From Craspedostauros australis (lineage: Eukaryota; Bacillariophyta; Bacillariophyceae; Mastogloiales; Achnanthaceae), in assembly GCA_026770025.1 (NCBI GenBank), contig JAMXDE010000005.1:558001-622000 (forward strand): a DNA stretch of 64,000 nucleotides, read 5' to 3'. A program made the translations under genes and the position numbers. Below, one piece after another: positions 42,336 to 53,849 of this stretch. Each line of letters starts with the position of its first letter. Position 1 is the stretch's first letter. The notes beneath the pieces were generated by a model that searched no databases, had not been told where the DNA came from, and was given only the letters and a program-made list of their open reading frames with translations.

Positions 42336-45300
42336 TGCTTCGTTGAGTTATTTCTTGCTGTTCCTGTTGTTACGATTGCTGTCGTGACGGTTGCTGTTGT
42401 TACGATTGCTGTTTCCGTTTCTGTTGTTGCTCCTTGCAGTTTTATGGTGTGATGCCTAATGGTCCTGAAGGAAGCGAGTTGAAGTGTGGTGATCCACAAG
42501 AACACAAGAACGAAGGAAGTGGTTGGATACGATCGATAGTACGGTGTACGCCACACATGTAGGCCCACCTCTTTTGTTAATGCTGCTGTTGTCCAACTAC
42601 CGCAGAGGATGGTGTGGTATGGTACCCTGATGTCGATGTTCCTTCGTGTGGCGTGTCAAGGTTTGTGTTGCACAGCGCCAGATGTGCGAGTTCTGTACCT
42701 TGTCAGTTGGGTAGGAAGCGCGAGGGGTGACTCTCCTCGGGGTTCGGAAGCGCCAGAGGCCAGAGGGGAACAAGGTAGTGAATTTGTGAGAGGAGCGAGG
42801 AATCTTGTGGCGATCGGAAACGCTTTGTGCGAAGCAGAAACACGCAGCGTCGCAATCGACAACAAAGACGATTGTACGTGCGCAACCATCCATAGATGTT
42901 GTTGTCATTGCTGGCTTCGACAAAGTGTCAAGACTCCTCTCTTGGGACGGAAACAGGAGAGCTTCCTTGGGTTCTTGGCCGTTGCGTCTCGCCACACAGG
43001 TACAATCGAAGGCGGGCAGTGACAGACGGTTGGGTGGGATATGCACATGGAAAAGTCAGAAACCGCAACACATGGCAACAGCAAAGCCCCTCAGAGCGAA
43101 ATCGCCTACTATACCTTTGGGGTCTCGTTTGCGGCTGGGGCAGTGGTTCAGCCCGGCCATTCGGGAGTGGATGGGAGCAAGCATCTCCAACATGGCCCGC
43201 AAGGAGAGTGAACCCACGCAACTTGGAGCAGGGAACGTACCAAACCGGCACTGTGAGGAACATGGGATGGCACGATGCCAGCAGAGCGAAGGAAGACGGA
43301 ATAGGGTGCTCTGGTGCCACCTCGCACGAACTAATTGATTGATGCATTGGACCAGCGTTCTTCGCACAGAGAAGAGTTTGCGTGTGCCGGCACCACCAGT
43401 CGCTATTTTGTGGAAGCAACAGAACTTGATCTTCTGTGATGCAGAAGACTTGCGTGTTTGTTCGAAATGCTCATCACAAGTGACCATGTCAGTTTGCGAC
43501 CAAAACATTATGTATCAGTCTTGAGGTGACACGCCTCGAAAGCGTAACTGCTGGAAGCGTCAGAAAATAAGTCGTTTGTGCGCACGTCAACGAACCACAG
43601 CACGCAATTCTTACCCCTCAACGCCAACAGTGACGTGTCCTACATCGCACGTCCGCATACTCGTGATTGACATTTGCGACGAACGCCGAACCCATTCAGA
43701 AGCTGCGCGAACCAATCGCGGGCGAGGACGTCATCGCGCGTGGCGCCATGGAAGATGGAGGCGAGGTTGTCACAAGAGTGAAGGCAACAAACACGCACGA
43801 GTACTCTGCCACCAACAGAGGGACAATCCGAACCGTCGCATTCACAGACTCTCTGTACCTTGGTGTTTGCATCGCGTGAGTAGCATCAGGTTTGGCGCTG
43901 CTGGTACATCGGCTGCATGGCGCAATTCTGTTAGTAGTCTGCGTGCCAAAGTTGGCCGTCGAAAGACGACTCTTTTCTGTGGCCTGCACAACCACAGCAC
44001 CATACCAATACGGGAGGCTCCTCTCTCCACTTGCGTAGGCATTGCTGTATGACCCCGTTCAGATGGTTCGTTGCTGGACCGAGCTCATTGCGTTTGGACA
44101 TGCTTCGGTGTGTGTTGAATAGTACGCGGCCCTCATCAATACTCTACCAGACCTTCGTCCTTTCCACGGAGGAACTTATTCTTTCATCGCTTTTGCGAAA
44201 TCATCAGTCCACAGGAGTGCTGACAACATCCAAAAGACAGCAGGCGTGATCGGTAAGGTTGGGAGGTGCTACCGAGTATAGAGCATGGTATGCGCGCATG
44301 TATGGTACCATACCTACCATACGTACTCGTGGATCAGCAGCGTCGATTACGTACCATACGCTCGCAGCGACATGCGATACTTACGTCCACCCTCCCGATC
44401 AAGAAGGCCAGGTAGCAAAGTTGGTGACACAAACTTTGGCCAAAAGAACTATCCCTCAAACCGCGTCTCGTCCGTGATCAAAGTGCCCCATTGCTTCGCT
44501 TTTCTTTGGGCGCCACATGGAGCACGCCTGGTGAAAGTTGTTCCGAGAGGCAGTGATCTCTGGCGACCATTGCCCGTGGCAATACCGAGTGAACCACCCT
44601 TCTCTTTCCACATTGCCCACTCCGCATCCTGTTGGGCATGGGTGCGAGCCAACACGATACTCACGTCAAACCATACCACACCCACCACCTCCCGCAAGTT
44701 GGGCAACGGTCTCTTCGCACAGAATATAGATTTCTGCGTCGACGGCCCTTTTGTGCCCAAATCACACATCACTCACCTCCGGAGGAACAAGTTCGGATTG
44801 GTGTCTCCCCCCCAGTCCATCCCTCCCAATGTCGAACTTTGGTGTCGACCCTTGTCTTCGTCATCACCATCGTCACCTTCGCTTGTTGCGATGACAGGCG
44901 CTCAAGCGCAAGGTGTCATCGCATTGGTGGACGCAGTCGTGAGTCCCACCCACTTCGGCCGCGGGACCCATTTTAGTCGCTTTAGTCGTACATGGACCGT
45001 CTCCAAAGTATCAAAGGTGTCGAGGACGATCGCCAAAAGGCACACAAATAGCGAGCGCGCGAAGACGAGTTCACGGCACGGCTGAATCTGGTGTCACATT
45101 TTCACGATGGCGACATGCGCAACTCGGTAAACACAACCGCTGCTGTCCACGATGTTGGCAGTTTTGCGATCGTGGGCAGTCCTGCATCGCATTCCATCAC
45201 AATCGCCGAAGGTGTTCATGTTGAGGCAGAGGGGGGAAAGAGAGAAAGGGAGATCGTATTCATCACAGGAGCCTTGAGGAGGATACCCATCGCATGCTGC

Positions 45301-45463
45301 ACGGCATCAAGTGGACAAGGCAACAACAAGAACAAGAACAAGAACAACAACAACAACAACAACAGCAATAACAGGAACAATAACAGGAACAACAACGACG
45401 ATTTGCAAGATCCATCAGGAGTTCATTGCAATTGCTCGACACACAAACGAATCAGCCGCAACA
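42336..45463. other. 3.1-kb region without a confident gene
   Basis: Frames of 150-266 codons exist on both strands (for example plus 44285-45085, minus 42928-43419), but none shows a domain. (GTTGTTAC..) repeats lie near 42360-42430 and GTACCATACC/GTACTCGT motifs at 44304-44330. A CAA/GAA microsatellite (45320-45400) is just before the SAP gene. Confidence 0.45.
45320..45400 (+). repeat. imperfect (AAC)n/(AAG)n microsatellite in 5' leader of SAP gene
   Basis: Runs of AACAAG, (AAC)n and AATAACAGG units lie about 65-145 bp before the start codon, probably in the 5' untranslated region. They translate to Thr/Arg or Asn runs in the open frame upstream of the ATG. Confidence 0.8.
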
Positions 45464-47632
45464 ATGTTCCGAAGTCCTTCTGCTCCCGACGCAGATGATA
45501 ATCGAGACAAAGCAGACAGCACAGCGACGGACGAGCATCAGCCCACATCAGTGGCGTCGACGATGTCACTGTTGGGATTCGCGAGAGCCACAGGAGCAGC
45601 GCGCAACGGCAGCAACATCGACGACGACGACAACAACAGACCAACTACGCCGATTGGTGCCATGGCCAGCGCGGACATGACACCTCAGAAGAGTGATGAG
45701 ATCATGATTGTTGAAGGGAGCTTGTCGTATGACAACGTGATCCATTCGCCCAACGTTGCTACTGGGCAAAGTTGTGCGGGTGGCAGCAACGAGACGATGT
45801 CCGACCCCTCGGCGGTCCTGGCGAATCTTGCTGATTCTGATCTCGCGGATATCGGCGATCTGATTGTGGCAGGGGAGATGGAGAGCTTGGATGCTATGGG
45901 GAGGAACAGCGAGCTGACCATGGATGATCATGGCGGTCATGGCGCTGGCGCACGCAACCTCTTGGAGAGCCGGCACGATGTCACCGTTCTCATGGAGGTG
46001 AGCCAGCGGATTGAGTTGCAAGACATGCACAATGCACGTCAGAATCACCGGCCTCCCATTGATGATGTTCATTCCACCCACCCTAGCATCGACGGTCACA
46101 GCGACGGGGATGGAAATGGAGATGAGAATGAGAATCACAGTGAGAAGCACGACGCCGCCAAGCCTGACAGTATCGTCTCACATGCTCATGATGAGAATCT
46201 TGCTACGCCGCCTTCAGGAACAGCCGCCGGCTCATGGAAAACCACAATTCTTTGCCTGGTGTTGTTGGTAGTGGCGGTAGGCATATGCACGTGCGCACAC
46301 AGATTCATGAATGCAAACACCGTGTCACCAGCAGCACCGCAGTGGGCAGATATGGTGGATTCGATACCAACAACCACCACCAGAACAGTACCAACAACGG
46401 CGTCAATGTTCACGGAATTAACAAATGAAGAACAAGCGGACGAAGAAACAACGGCAACAGCAGCAGCAGCAGCAGGAATCGCAGCTGCACCATCTGGAAC
46501 CGTGAAAGAAGCGATGGCCGACGAACCAACCTTGCCAGCATTATCTTCGTTGGAAGAAACAGAGCAAGCAGCGCCATCCCCGGATCTTCTGCCCGCGGAA
46601 CCTGTGCCGAGCACGACACCACCAGAGCTACCAGAGCTACCATCCGTGGAACCAGAATCAGCAGCAGCAGCAGCACCACCACCACCACCACCACCGCCAC
46701 CACAGACGATGACTGGAACACCATCGTCACCACCATACCCGACTGGGTCGGCCACGGCAGCATCTGCGCCGGCACTAGCCCCAGTACCAGTACTAGTACC
46801 AGAAACAGTGATGATAATGGATTCTACCCCACCAACACAGCTCCTCCCTAATCGCAGTCCCTCCATCTTGCAAGATATGCCGCCACCGGTCGGGCACTTC
46901 GCGGAATCATCAGATGCAGGAGCAGTAGCACCAGCAGAAGACAATAATGGTTTCGTCACGTTCGCACAAAACACAACAGCATTCACAACGGCAGAATCAA
47001 TGCACAAGGACAACAAAGAGAAGACCGACAACTCCATCTTTACGCTGGAGCGTTCGACTGAGCAACGGATCTACGCCAAGGTCAGGGATGTCGTTGCGAT
47101 TGACGTGTCTGAAAAGTCGAAACAGACCATAACGATCTCTCATGTTCAGAAGTTCATCGACAAGATGAAGCAGGCGTGCTTGGTGGTCGCGATGTTCCTG
47201 GTGCTCTCCACCCTCCTGTTCCGCACGTTGATCGGGTCGAAGACGGTGGCGCAAACCAGCAACCAGCAGCCCGTCCCTGTCAGCAGCCCAACTCAATCCT
47301 CCGGAGACGAGACGGACGAGCGTCGTAAGGCCACCGACCCTCACAGCGTGATCGACTTGACGGACGATGGACACGCCGATTGGGATTTGAAGGCGTACAA
47401 CAGCCTCACGGTCACCGATCTTCGGGGTTTCCTGCGCTGCAGAGACTGTCCGACCGCTGGGCGCAAAGCAATTCTCGTCCATCGACTTGTGCAAGCGTAC
47501 GTAACCGAGCTTGAAGCTCTGCGTGTCAAGGATCTTCGACCCCTCCTGAAGAAGAAGGGTTGCAAGCAGACTGGCAAGAAGGATGAGCTCATCCAAAGAT
47601 TGGTGGAACTCGGCCCGAAGTCGTCGTTGTGA
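45464..47632 (+). CDS. two-pass membrane protein with tandem C-terminal SAP motifs, 722 aa
   Basis: The first ATG is 45464 (MFRSPSAPDA); the frame upstream is a microsatellite with a GTG. The first 250 residues are acidic and Ser/Asn-rich. A membrane helix follows (about 257-280, TTILCLVLLVVAVGICTC). Then comes a 300-residue Ala/Pro/Thr-rich loop with a poly-Pro run, and a second helix (about 575-600, ACLVVAMFLVLSTLLF). After VIDLTDDG come two SAP-type helix-hairpins: LTVTDLRGFLRCRDCPTAGRKAILVHRL and LRVKDLRPLLKKKGCKQTGKKDELIQRL. SAP motifs bind AT-rich DNA. Two membrane spans plus a DNA-binding end suggest an inner nuclear membrane protein like Src1/Heh, though those carry the motif at the N-terminus. 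Function is inferred. Confidence 0.82.
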   Translation: MFRSPSAPDADDNRDKADSTATDEHQPTSVASTMSLLGFARATGAARNGSNIDDDDNNRPTTPIGAMASADMTPQKSDEIMIVEGSLSYDNVIHSPNVATGQSCAGGSNETMSDPSAVLANLADSDLADIGDLIVAGEMESLDAMGRNSELTMDDHGGHGAGARNLLESRHDVTVLMEVSQRIELQDMHNARQNHRPPIDDVHSTHPSIDGHSDGDGNGDENENHSEKHDAAKPDSIVSHAHDENLATPPSGTAAGSWKTTILCLVLLVVAVGICTCAHRFMNANTVSPAAPQWADMVDSIPTTTTRTVPTTASMFTELTNEEQADEETTATAAAAAGIAAAPSGTVKEAMADEPTLPALSSLEETEQAAPSPDLLPAEPVPSTTPPELPELPSVEPESAAAAAPPPPPPPPPQTMTGTPSSPPYPTGSATAASAPALAPVPVLVPETVMIMDSTPPTQLLPNRSPSILQDMPPPVGHFAESSDAGAVAPAEDNNGFVTFAQNTTAFTTAESMHKDNKEKTDNSIFTLERSTEQRIYAKVRDVVAIDVSEKSKQTITISHVQKFIDKMKQACLVVAMFLVLSTLLFRTLIGSKTVAQTSNQQPVPVSSPTQSSGDETDERRKATDPHSVIDLTDDGHADWDLKAYNSLTVTDLRGFLRCRDCPTAGRKAILVHRLVQAYVTELEALRVKDLRPLLKKKGCKQTGKKDELIQRLVELGPKSSL

Positions 47633-48220
47633 GGAAAGGCCGCACCACACTGCACTGCACTGCACCCCACTGCACTGCACTGCACTCAAGAGAGTACTCA
47701 CACATCCATGCCGTTCCGAATGGGGAACTGATGAGAACAGCGCATTGTCCGAACACAATGGATGCGATGCGCCAAGCCCCTATCGATGTACCATACTCCA
47801 TAATATAGTTTTTTGGCGGAGAGCATGCGAGAACAACAACAGATCGAAGTCGATCTGTCAATTACACGGGACGAAAGGCGAATACGTTGCTGGCGAGAGT
47901 GTTTGGTATGGGCGCAATCATGCTCTCCAGAGTATTGTTAAAACAGGATAACCACAATAACCAATGATTGAATGCACAAACGAATGAATGGACATTTTGA
48001 CGCAACTATCCAACAATACAGCTTTCGCCATACGGTGTGTGCACAACTAAACAACAAAAAGTCGATACTTGTTCAAGTAATCAGGAGAGTGGAGTTGTGA
48101 ACTTTTTGACGAGAACGTACTGCTCCAGAGGAATTATGAGTGGACTCATTCATTCATTCATTCATTGATCCATTGATCCATTCATCGATCCATCTCTAGC
48201 TCTAGCTCGTCTGCAAAGCT
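47633..48220. other. intergenic region between convergent genes
   Basis: Shared 3' flanks of the SAP and MnmG genes. Repeats: (TGCAC)n at 47648-47688 and (CATT)n with GATCCATT copies at 48147-48193. No gene is recognised. Confidence 0.6.
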
Positions 48221-50533
48221 TCACTGAGACCCAGCGGCGGCAATCCGAGAATCCTTGCGACCATCCCGTTTGCGATTGCGCTTCGTGACGTGATGGTACA
48301 GGTACACCAAGCTCTGCGGCGTGACGCCGCTGATCTGAGATGCATCCGCGAAGGTCGTCGGCCTCACATCGCGCAGCTTCTCGAGCTCTTCGGAGCTGAA
48401 GGTGGGGAAGTTGCTGTGCTCGTACTCGACGTCGGGAGGGATACGCATGCCCTGGGCCTTCCGCCAGCTCTCCATGTCCCTGTGCTGTCGCTCCGCGTAG
48501 GATTGGTACTTGACCGCCGCCTCCACCGTGTCGAACACCGATTGCGGCGATGGTGTGAGCGGTGGAGCGCCGTCCATCTCGCTGGATCCTTCCTTCTCTG
48601 CTTCGGCACGTCGCTCCTGATCGACGGCGATCATGATGTCCTCGACATCCTTGAGGGTGACTTTGGGCATGTTGAGCACCTCCTCCGCGGTCTTCTTGAT
48701 GCCGCTCTTCTTGCCCATGTTGGCGCCACCCATAAGATCTGTCCCACCGCGCGCGGCCCATTCCACGACCTTCATGTCGAAGGTCTTCAGTTTGGCGACG
48801 CGATCGTCGATGAGGAATTCGCGTGCATCGAGGGCGGCGAGACGTTCCTCATCCCGCACGAGACCGTACTCCTTGCCCTTGCGTGTGAGGCGCAGATCGG
48901 CATTGTCGGCGCGCAGACTGATGCGGTATTCTGCGCGTGACGTGAACATACGGTAAGGCTCCGACGTGCCGCGCGTGACGAGATCGTCCACAAGAACCCC
49001 GATGTAGCCTTCGTCACGGCCGATGCAGAATGGCTCGGGCTTCTTTTCTCCGCTCGCATCTGCGATGGCGCAGCGACCGGCGTTGGCGCCCGCCACGATG
49101 CCTTGCGCCGCGGCTTCTTCGTAGCCGGTCGTTCCACAAATCTGACCGGCAAGGTAGAGACCTTCGATGCTCTTCGTTTCGAGGGTGTGCGTGAGCGATG
49201 TGGGGTTGACGAAATCGTACTCCACGTCGTATCCCGGTCTCACGATCTCCACCTCTTCCAATCCCAGCATGCTGCGGAGGATCTTGAGCTGGACGTCCTC
49301 CGGATACGGCCCGCTCATGCCGTTGGGGTAGACGATGTCCGTGTTGAGACCTTCCGGTTCGAGGAAGCAGTTGTGACCCGTGCGTTCCGGGAATCTCTGC
49401 ACCTTCTTGAAGATGGAGGGACAGTACCGCGGACCGTTGCCGGCCCCGTCCATGCCGTCGTAGATTGGCAAGAGGTGCTCATTGTCCATGACCAGCTTGT
49501 GCGTGGCTTCGTTGGTCGCGGTCTGGTGGCACGTGATGAGGGTGTTCTTGGCCACGAGCGGCGGTTGTTCACCGTTGAACTGAAGGAGGTGCGAAAACGG
49601 CGTGGCTGGGTTCTCGGATGGCTGCGGCTTGAGGATATCCCAGTTGATCGTCGTGCCGTCGATGCGAGCTGGCGTTCCCGTCTTGAGGCGAGCCAGAGGA
49701 AACTGATACTTGGCAAGCGTCTGCGCGAGGCCGACCGACGGTGGTTCCACCTCCTCGCTGTCGCGCAGATGACGACCGCCGCTATACCTCTCATGACCCA
49801 GCATGAGGACGCCGCGCAGGAACGTGCCTGTCGTGATGACCACGGTCCGCGCGGTGATCTCGTGCGTCGTCCCGTCGGCCTTCTCGACGGCGACACCGCG
49901 GATGTTGGCAACGGGCTTGGTGGTTTGCGATGCATCGATGATGAGATCCGACGACGACAGCTGATCGAGCAAGAGATCCTGCGCGCTGGCCTCCACGAGG
50001 GAGAGGTTGTCGTAGTTGCGCAGCGTCTTCTGCATGGCCTCCTTGTACAAGTCGCGGTCCATCTGCGCACGCGGTCCACGCACGGCGGGGCCCTTGCGTT
50101 GGTTGAGGATCCGGAAATGGATGCCGGCCTCATCCGCCACCTTGCCCATCAATCCATCCAGGGCGTCGATCTCGCGCACGAGATGTCCCTTGCCAATGCC
50201 TCCGATGCTGGGGTTGCAGCTGAGCTCTCCGATGGTGTCCAACCGCTGCGTGACGAGGGCCGTGCGTGCTCCCGTTCGTGCGGCCGCCGCCGCTGCGTCG
50301 CACCCCGCGTGTCCGCCGCCGATGACGATGACGTCGTAATCCGCGCTGTCCTGACTGGAAGATCCGCCGACGAATCTCGCCGTCTGCGATCGTCGTGGCA
50401 GCGGCGTTCTGAGCGATGCGGCGTGGTGCGCAAATGCCGAGACGCCGCGCGGTCGCAGCATCGAGACCGCAGTTGTGGCCGTGGTCGTGGCCGTCGCTGC
50501 GACGAAGAACATGACGAGCGCTGCGGTGGCCAT
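48221..50533 (-). CDS. mnmG: MnmG/GidA tRNA uridine-34 modification enzyme with plastid-type leader
   Basis: MnmG with MnmE installs the 5-carboxymethylaminomethyl group on U34 of tRNAs, using FAD. The preferred start is ATG 50533 (MATAALVMFFVAATATT..., 770 aa), because it begins a signal peptide. ATG 50587 would add 18 residues. The signal is followed by VSAFAHH, a near-perfect ASAFAP motif, so the enzyme probably works in the plastid. The FAD site is VIGGGHAGCDAAAAAARTG. Both family cysteine motifs are present, LSCNPSIGGIGKGH and RYCPSIFKKV, with ERTGHNCFLEPEG and the FAD-linked ATGYEEAAAQG segment (here GTTGYEEAAAQG). The C-terminal helical domain reads RPTTFADASQISGVTPQSL. It is single-exon and slightly longer than bacterial MnmG through the leader and an inserted acidic Ser/Pro stretch. 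Confidence 0.95.
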   Translation of the reverse strand: MATAALVMFFVAATATTTATTAVSMLRPRGVSAFAHHAASLRTPLPRRSQTARFVGGSSSQDSADYDVIVIGGGHAGCDAAAAAARTGARTALVTQRLDTIGELSCNPSIGGIGKGHLVREIDALDGLMGKVADEAGIHFRILNQRKGPAVRGPRAQMDRDLYKEAMQKTLRNYDNLSLVEASAQDLLLDQLSSSDLIIDASQTTKPVANIRGVAVEKADGTTHEITARTVVITTGTFLRGVLMLGHERYSGGRHLRDSEEVEPPSVGLAQTLAKYQFPLARLKTGTPARIDGTTINWDILKPQPSENPATPFSHLLQFNGEQPPLVAKNTLITCHQTATNEATHKLVMDNEHLLPIYDGMDGAGNGPRYCPSIFKKVQRFPERTGHNCFLEPEGLNTDIVYPNGMSGPYPEDVQLKILRSMLGLEEVEIVRPGYDVEYDFVNPTSLTHTLETKSIEGLYLAGQICGTTGYEEAAAQGIVAGANAGRCAIADASGEKKPEPFCIGRDEGYIGVLVDDLVTRGTSEPYRMFTSRAEYRISLRADNADLRLTRKGKEYGLVRDEERLAALDAREFLIDDRVAKLKTFDMKVVEWAARGGTDLMGGANMGKKSGIKKTAEEVLNMPKVTLKDVEDIMIAVDQERRAEAEKEGSSEMDGAPPLTPSPQSVFDTVEAAVKYQSYAERQHRDMESWRKAQGMRIPPDVEYEHSNFPTFSSEELEKLRDVRPTTFADASQISGVTPQSLVYLYHHVTKRNRKRDGRKDSRIAAAGSQ

Positions 50534-52256
50534 TGAACAGTTGCCGGTCACAGAAAAACTCGATCGTCGTCCTCGTGGACACTTCATCGAACGTTCGGAG
50601 AGCGGTATAGCAATGCTGTGGAGCAAGCGGCAGCACCCAAAACAAATCAGACCGAGGTGTGGATGGGGCTTCTGTGCGCGACGAGTCAGGCTTCAACGAA
50701 TGAGGTCGAAGGGGGGATGTGTCTTTGATTCACAGTGGGCGATGGCCCCAGGTGTGAACAGGAGGGCGGCCACAAACTCCTCCCAGCGATGAGGTGATCG
50801 GGACATGTTGATGTGGCAGAACCCACAGAATTGCGACATCAACGTGTGTGTTTGCGTTTTCTTTCTTCTTTGCGTCATTTCGTGGTTGGTTTCCACCAGA
50901 ACGGACAGACGGACATACCCCAGACAACTACACCAGTCGTGCATAGTTTGCAACGAATGAAAAAGGATTCTTCATCACAACACTGCGGAAAGGCGGGTGT
51001 CGCCAATGACATGGAGAGCCGAGCATCCAGCATGCTCCTGCCTCAACCCACTGCGCTGCTGGCGATGAACACCGATTATCCATCTAGAGTCCTTCCAGGC
51101 AGCGTCTTGTGCGTCTCCCCTCGCAAAGCGCGATGCAACAGAGACGCAGGATTCTCGAGCTCATTCATCATTGGGACGCATGGTGCGGAGCGCCAATGTT
51201 TGGATGCTGGTACTGACGCGGTATCCGTGTATAGTATTGTACTAGTAGTAGTACAGCCAACCACCTCCAAGCAAGATGGCGTCATCCAGCCGCCTAAATC
51301 GCTCATCTTTGTCCTTGATCACATGAGCTGTTGCCGATGGCTGTAGAACCTGAGGCGCGGCTCCATTGTCCCCGTTCACCCGCTTTCTCCGTCAACATGG
51401 AGAGTGTGACAAGAACAGGAGAGGGTCTATGGCACAATACCCGGAGCGAATATTTGCAGAGTGCAGAGTGGCAGGTTGCGCTTTGTCTTGTGAAGGATCG
51501 ATGCCATCCAGAGCGGATGCGGTCTCACCTGCGCGCTTTGGTCGGAAGATGCGACGCCACCACAAGCCCAAATTCACTCTGAACCATGTCCTGCCCAAGG
51601 AGGGCATTGCTTTGTGTGTGCATTTCTGCCATGTGCATCGCTCCTTTTTGTGGGAATGAAAGGTCTTGCGGATGGGATTGGTCATTTGATGCGAAAGTGT
51701 GGCGACGAGGGTCCCAGCATCCTTCTTTGGTCGGGCAAAGAAGAGAGAAAGAGAAAGGACAGCAGGCATGTGCGCTTCAGGAAGTGGGCCATCGTCCTGT
51801 GCATTCGAATCTGTTTCCGTGCACAAGAGGACACATGGTCCCAGCCTGTGTCCATGCAAGATGAGTGTTCTGGTGCACGTGCACGATTGAATACAGTGGT
51901 ACGCACACGGAAGAAAGAATTGGGCGAGAGATACGTGAAAATGGAAACCAAGTTTCCTTTGTTCTTGGTGTTATCCCCTTCTAATTCGCATTGCGTATGA
52001 GCGCTTTATGGTATGGTATGTGTACTTGGCGTGCGATCGCCTAATGTCATGGTTTCTTTTGAGACGACCTTGCTTGCAGGGCCTATCTTGTTCCGGCCGG
52101 TGCCTTTGATGCATCCGATGTCCCTTGCGATGGCTTTGGTTTCGTGCACGACGAAACTGTCTCTCTCTCTCTTTCGCATAGTACCATGCAAGCCGTCTAC
52201 TATAGTGCTCTGCTTCGTTGTTGTTGCCTCACGGCTCAACAATGCGGGTGCGTTCT
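50534..52256. other. intergenic region, nothing recognised
   Basis: 1.7 kb between the MnmG 5' end and the low-complexity gene. The ORFs present are short or lack a domain. A CTAGTAGTAGTA-type run lies near 51240 and a (CT)n tract near 52158. Confidence 0.5.
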
Positions 52257-53849
52257 TCACGTCTGGGTCCGATCGTGGGAATGATTGCGATCGCCATTCA
52301 AGGACATTTGCTCAAGGCGGTACCATTCCGTATCATCTTGGTTGCTCCAGGTCGCATGCCCCCAGTCCTCCATGGTCATGGGGGATGATTGAGGAGCTCC
52401 GTTGTTGCAGGTGCTGTTGCCTGGATTCATGCCGGCTTTGGCGCTTGTACTGTTGTTGTTGTTGTAGGTGCCATCGCCGCTGAGATGGATGCTGTGTGCC
52501 AAGGCATCGCTGCGTTCGGCGGACAACGAGAATGTGGACTTGATCGGCTGCGGGCTGAGGAAGGGCATGATGGAGTGCTCGCTTTGGGAAGGCAGCGCGG
52601 TGTTGTTCGATCTTGCGGTTTGCTTGCATGGTTCCCGCATCCTGGGTTGTGTGGTGGCAGAGCATGAGGAAGACGAAAATAGGTTTGGAGCAAACATCCA
52701 AGGCGTCGTCTCGATGGCGTTCGCGGAGGAAGACCTCTGCTTGTGCTTGCGGATGACGAATGAGTTGCGGCGCTGGTATCGTCTCCTCTTGTTGGTCGGT
52801 CGTGGCTGCGTGGTGATGCTGGCAGTCGGGATGACGATCAAGGGCGATACGGATGATGACGATGACGAGTTGCGTGGTGTTGCGATGGTAGTGGCATTGG
52901 GCGCATCGCAGGAAGCTGCCGTGGTTGCACTGGTCGCGCTGGTGATGCTCGTGGCGATGCTGCAGTCGCTGGAGCGGTTGCCGTCTTGATCCGCAGCAGA
53001 GGGCGCCATGGCCAGCTTCATCAATGCGCTGTGCTTCGGCTGGCGCTTGCTGGCGGTGCTTCCATCCCGCTCGCTGCTCTTGATGGCCTGGCTGAGCTTC
53101 TCCATCAGCAGCAGGTCCTCTCCCGCGGAGTCCGAAGCTCGCGAGATGACTCCGTGAGTGGTGTGTCGCCCCCAATCGCCAGCTGCATCGCGCGGGCGAT
53201 TGGTGTCGCGGACGCTCCTTCGGAGAGTGCTGTGGCTGTGGCTGGATGCTGCCATGAGGTCCATGTCGATGTTCATGTCGATGTTCATCTGCATGTTCAT
53301 GTGCATGTCCTGACAGTCGCCGCTGTGTTCGCGATTCGCAGCATCTTGGCGAGACTCGGTGCGGATGGTGATGCTGGAGCCGCTTTGGAACGCGGACGCG
53401 CGCTCGCAGCCCAACCTCTCCACCAGGAGCGGGAGCTTGGGCGCTGCCGTCATGGACTTGTCCTTCTTGCTGTAGCAGTGGCCTTTGGAGTAGACATACG
53501 GCTTGCCCGAAGCCTTGTTTGCGAAGCCGTGCTTGCCTCCGAAGTACTTTGAGCTTCTGGACGAGGTGGGCGATAGGAGCGACAGCGGAGGTCTTCGCGG
53601 TGGTGCCTGGCTTCCTCCCATCGTCATCGTCGTCATCGTCGTCGTTGTTGCTGATGGTGGTGTCGCCGTTGCCGAGGTTGCGGATGGGTCGATTGGAGCA
53701 AGGGCAGCATGCGGAACATGCGGAGGCGAGTTCTCGCCTGGACTCACCATCGTGCTTGTGTCAGTATCGCTGTGCGCGTGGATGCTGGTGATATGGCTCT
53801 GATTCAGGCTCTGATTCAGGCTCTGATTCAGGCTCTGATTCAGGCTCAT
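52257..53849 (-). CDS. low-complexity Ser/Thr/Met-rich hypothetical protein, 530 aa
   Basis: ATG 53849 starts a frame whose first residues are four LNQS copies encoded by a 12-bp tandem repeat (53792-53843). The protein has Thr/Ser/Pro runs, a Met/Asp/Asn-rich stretch (DMHMNMQMNIDMNIDMDLM), an acidic-basic helix (GEDLLLMEKLSQAIKSSERD) and a basic block KRRRYQRRNSFVIRKHKQR that could be a nuclear signal with an RRNS phosphorylation site. The end reads MEDWGHATWSNQDDTEWYRLEQM. No family is recognised. The length without stops and the mixed-composition blocks suggest a real, disordered regulatory protein. Confidence 0.65.
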   Translation of the reverse strand: MSLNQSLNQSLNQSLNQSHITSIHAHSDTDTSTMVSPGENSPPHVPHAALAPIDPSATSATATPPSATTTTMTTMTMGGSQAPPRRPPLSLLSPTSSRSSKYFGGKHGFANKASGKPYVYSKGHCYSKKDKSMTAAPKLPLLVERLGCERASAFQSGSSITIRTESRQDAANREHSGDCQDMHMNMQMNIDMNIDMDLMAASSHSHSTLRRSVRDTNRPRDAAGDWGRHTTHGVISRASDSAGEDLLLMEKLSQAIKSSERDGSTASKRQPKHSALMKLAMAPSAADQDGNRSSDCSIATSITSATSATTAASCDAPNATTIATPRNSSSSSSVSPLIVIPTASITTQPRPTNKRRRYQRRNSFVIRKHKQRSSSANAIETTPWMFAPNLFSSSSCSATTQPRMREPCKQTARSNNTALPSQSEHSIMPFLSPQPIKSTFSLSAERSDALAHSIHLSGDGTYNNNNSTSAKAGMNPGNSTCNNGAPQSSPMTMEDWGHATWSNQDDTEWYRLEQMSLNGDRNHSHDRTQT

